Assembly: GCA_022376515.1 (NCBI GenBank)
Contig: WTXI01000107.1
Coordinates: 52,663-116,662, forward strand
Length of the DNA: 64,000 bases
Direction of reading: 5' to 3'
Source: Lactifluus volemus
Lineage: Eukaryota > Basidiomycota > Agaricomycetes > Russulales > Russulaceae
Shown here: in pieces, positions 63,910 through 64,000 of the stretch
How the letters are laid out: each line of letters opens with the position of its first letter
Numbering within the stretch: the stretch's first letter is position 1
Translations under genes and position numbers: made by a program
Notes under the pieces: generated by a model
Database searches by the model: none
What the model was told of the DNA's origin: nothing
The model's input: the letters and a program-made list of their open reading frames with translations, nothing else

Positions 63910-64000
63910 AGGACAGACAACGCACCCTGGAACGTGTAAGGGAGCAGGCTCAACAATCGATCAAAGCCGCTCAAAACACGTTGCAACGCTACGCCCAGAG

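Larger units (their letters stand above)
35844..64000 (+). mobile_element. Ty3/gypsy element W, host of the nested insertions, right end outside
   Basis: Visible parts of W are 35844-36884, 39728-40025, 56577-58430 and presumably sequence beyond the window. They are separated by a non-autonomous DNA element, element X and element Z. Joined, they give an LTR, gag with a CCHC knuckle, protease and the start of reverse transcriptase. X is a close relative. W carries several stops and a frameshift, so it is inactive and older than its passengers. Confidence 0.8.
58431..64000 (+). mobile_element. Ty3/gypsy element Z, 5' part, right end outside
   Basis: 447-bp 5' LTR, gag with knuckle, protease, RT, RNase H and integrase are present in order on the plus strand. 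The window ends in the C-terminal part of pol. Z belongs to a different lineage from W/X and Y. Several stops and frameshifts show that it has decayed. Confidence 0.88.

Overview
The window looks like a repeat-rich piece of a basidiomycete (Agaricomycete-type) genome. The reasons are many short GT-AG introns of about 45-70 bp, a C2-NACHT-WD40 receptor, a fungal-type cytochrome P450, and the Plavaka and KDZ transposase families that have expanded in mushrooms. No rRNA, tRNA or CRISPR array was recognised. Every spliced model below was built by hand from splice sites and reading frame. The summed exon lengths of the Plavaka, NLR, P450, KDZ and four cargo models are all multiples of three.

Layout. 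1-4373: a Plavaka DNA transposon with an apparently intact 926-codon transposase in nine exons. 4374-5440: a cytochrome P450 scrap and sequence without genes. 5464-10900 (-): an intact NLR-like receptor with C2, NACHT and 14 near-identical WD40 repeats. 11957-12470 (-): a decayed gene remnant. 13251-15331 (-): an intact P450 gene. 16302-34904: an 18.6-kb KDZ (Kyakuja/Dileera/Zisupton) transposon with long terminal inverted repeats, flanked by an 8-bp direct repeat. It carries a 1280-aa KDZ transposase with a CxC2 cysteine cluster and four cargo genes: a coiled-coil protein, a Zn2Cys6-type protein and two unknowns. 35268-35843: a HAD phosphatase gene cut off by a retrotransposon.

35844-64000 is a nest of transposons. 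Ty3/gypsy element W sits in the HAD gene. W was hit by a 2.84-kb non-autonomous DNA element (36885-39725), by its relative X (40026-56576, 147-bp LTRs) and by another gypsy element Z (58431 to the window end). X was in turn hit by Y (42267-53801), a young chromodomain gypsy element with two 877-bp LTRs that differ at one base. Each junction can be read directly. Removing Y plus one CCACC, X plus one ACGT, or the small element plus one TA restores an open reading frame.

Two items stand out. In the KDZ element, minisatellites sharing a CGGCA/TGCCG core occur in both TIRs, in introns of three genes, in exons of three genes and between genes, and the element encodes its own Zn2Cys6-type protein, a fold that usually reads CGG. 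In element Y, gag and pol lie in one frame split by two stops that both read TGA CTA, the classical readthrough context, and an extra 583-codon ORF after pol shares a zinc-binding-like motif with the gag polyprotein.
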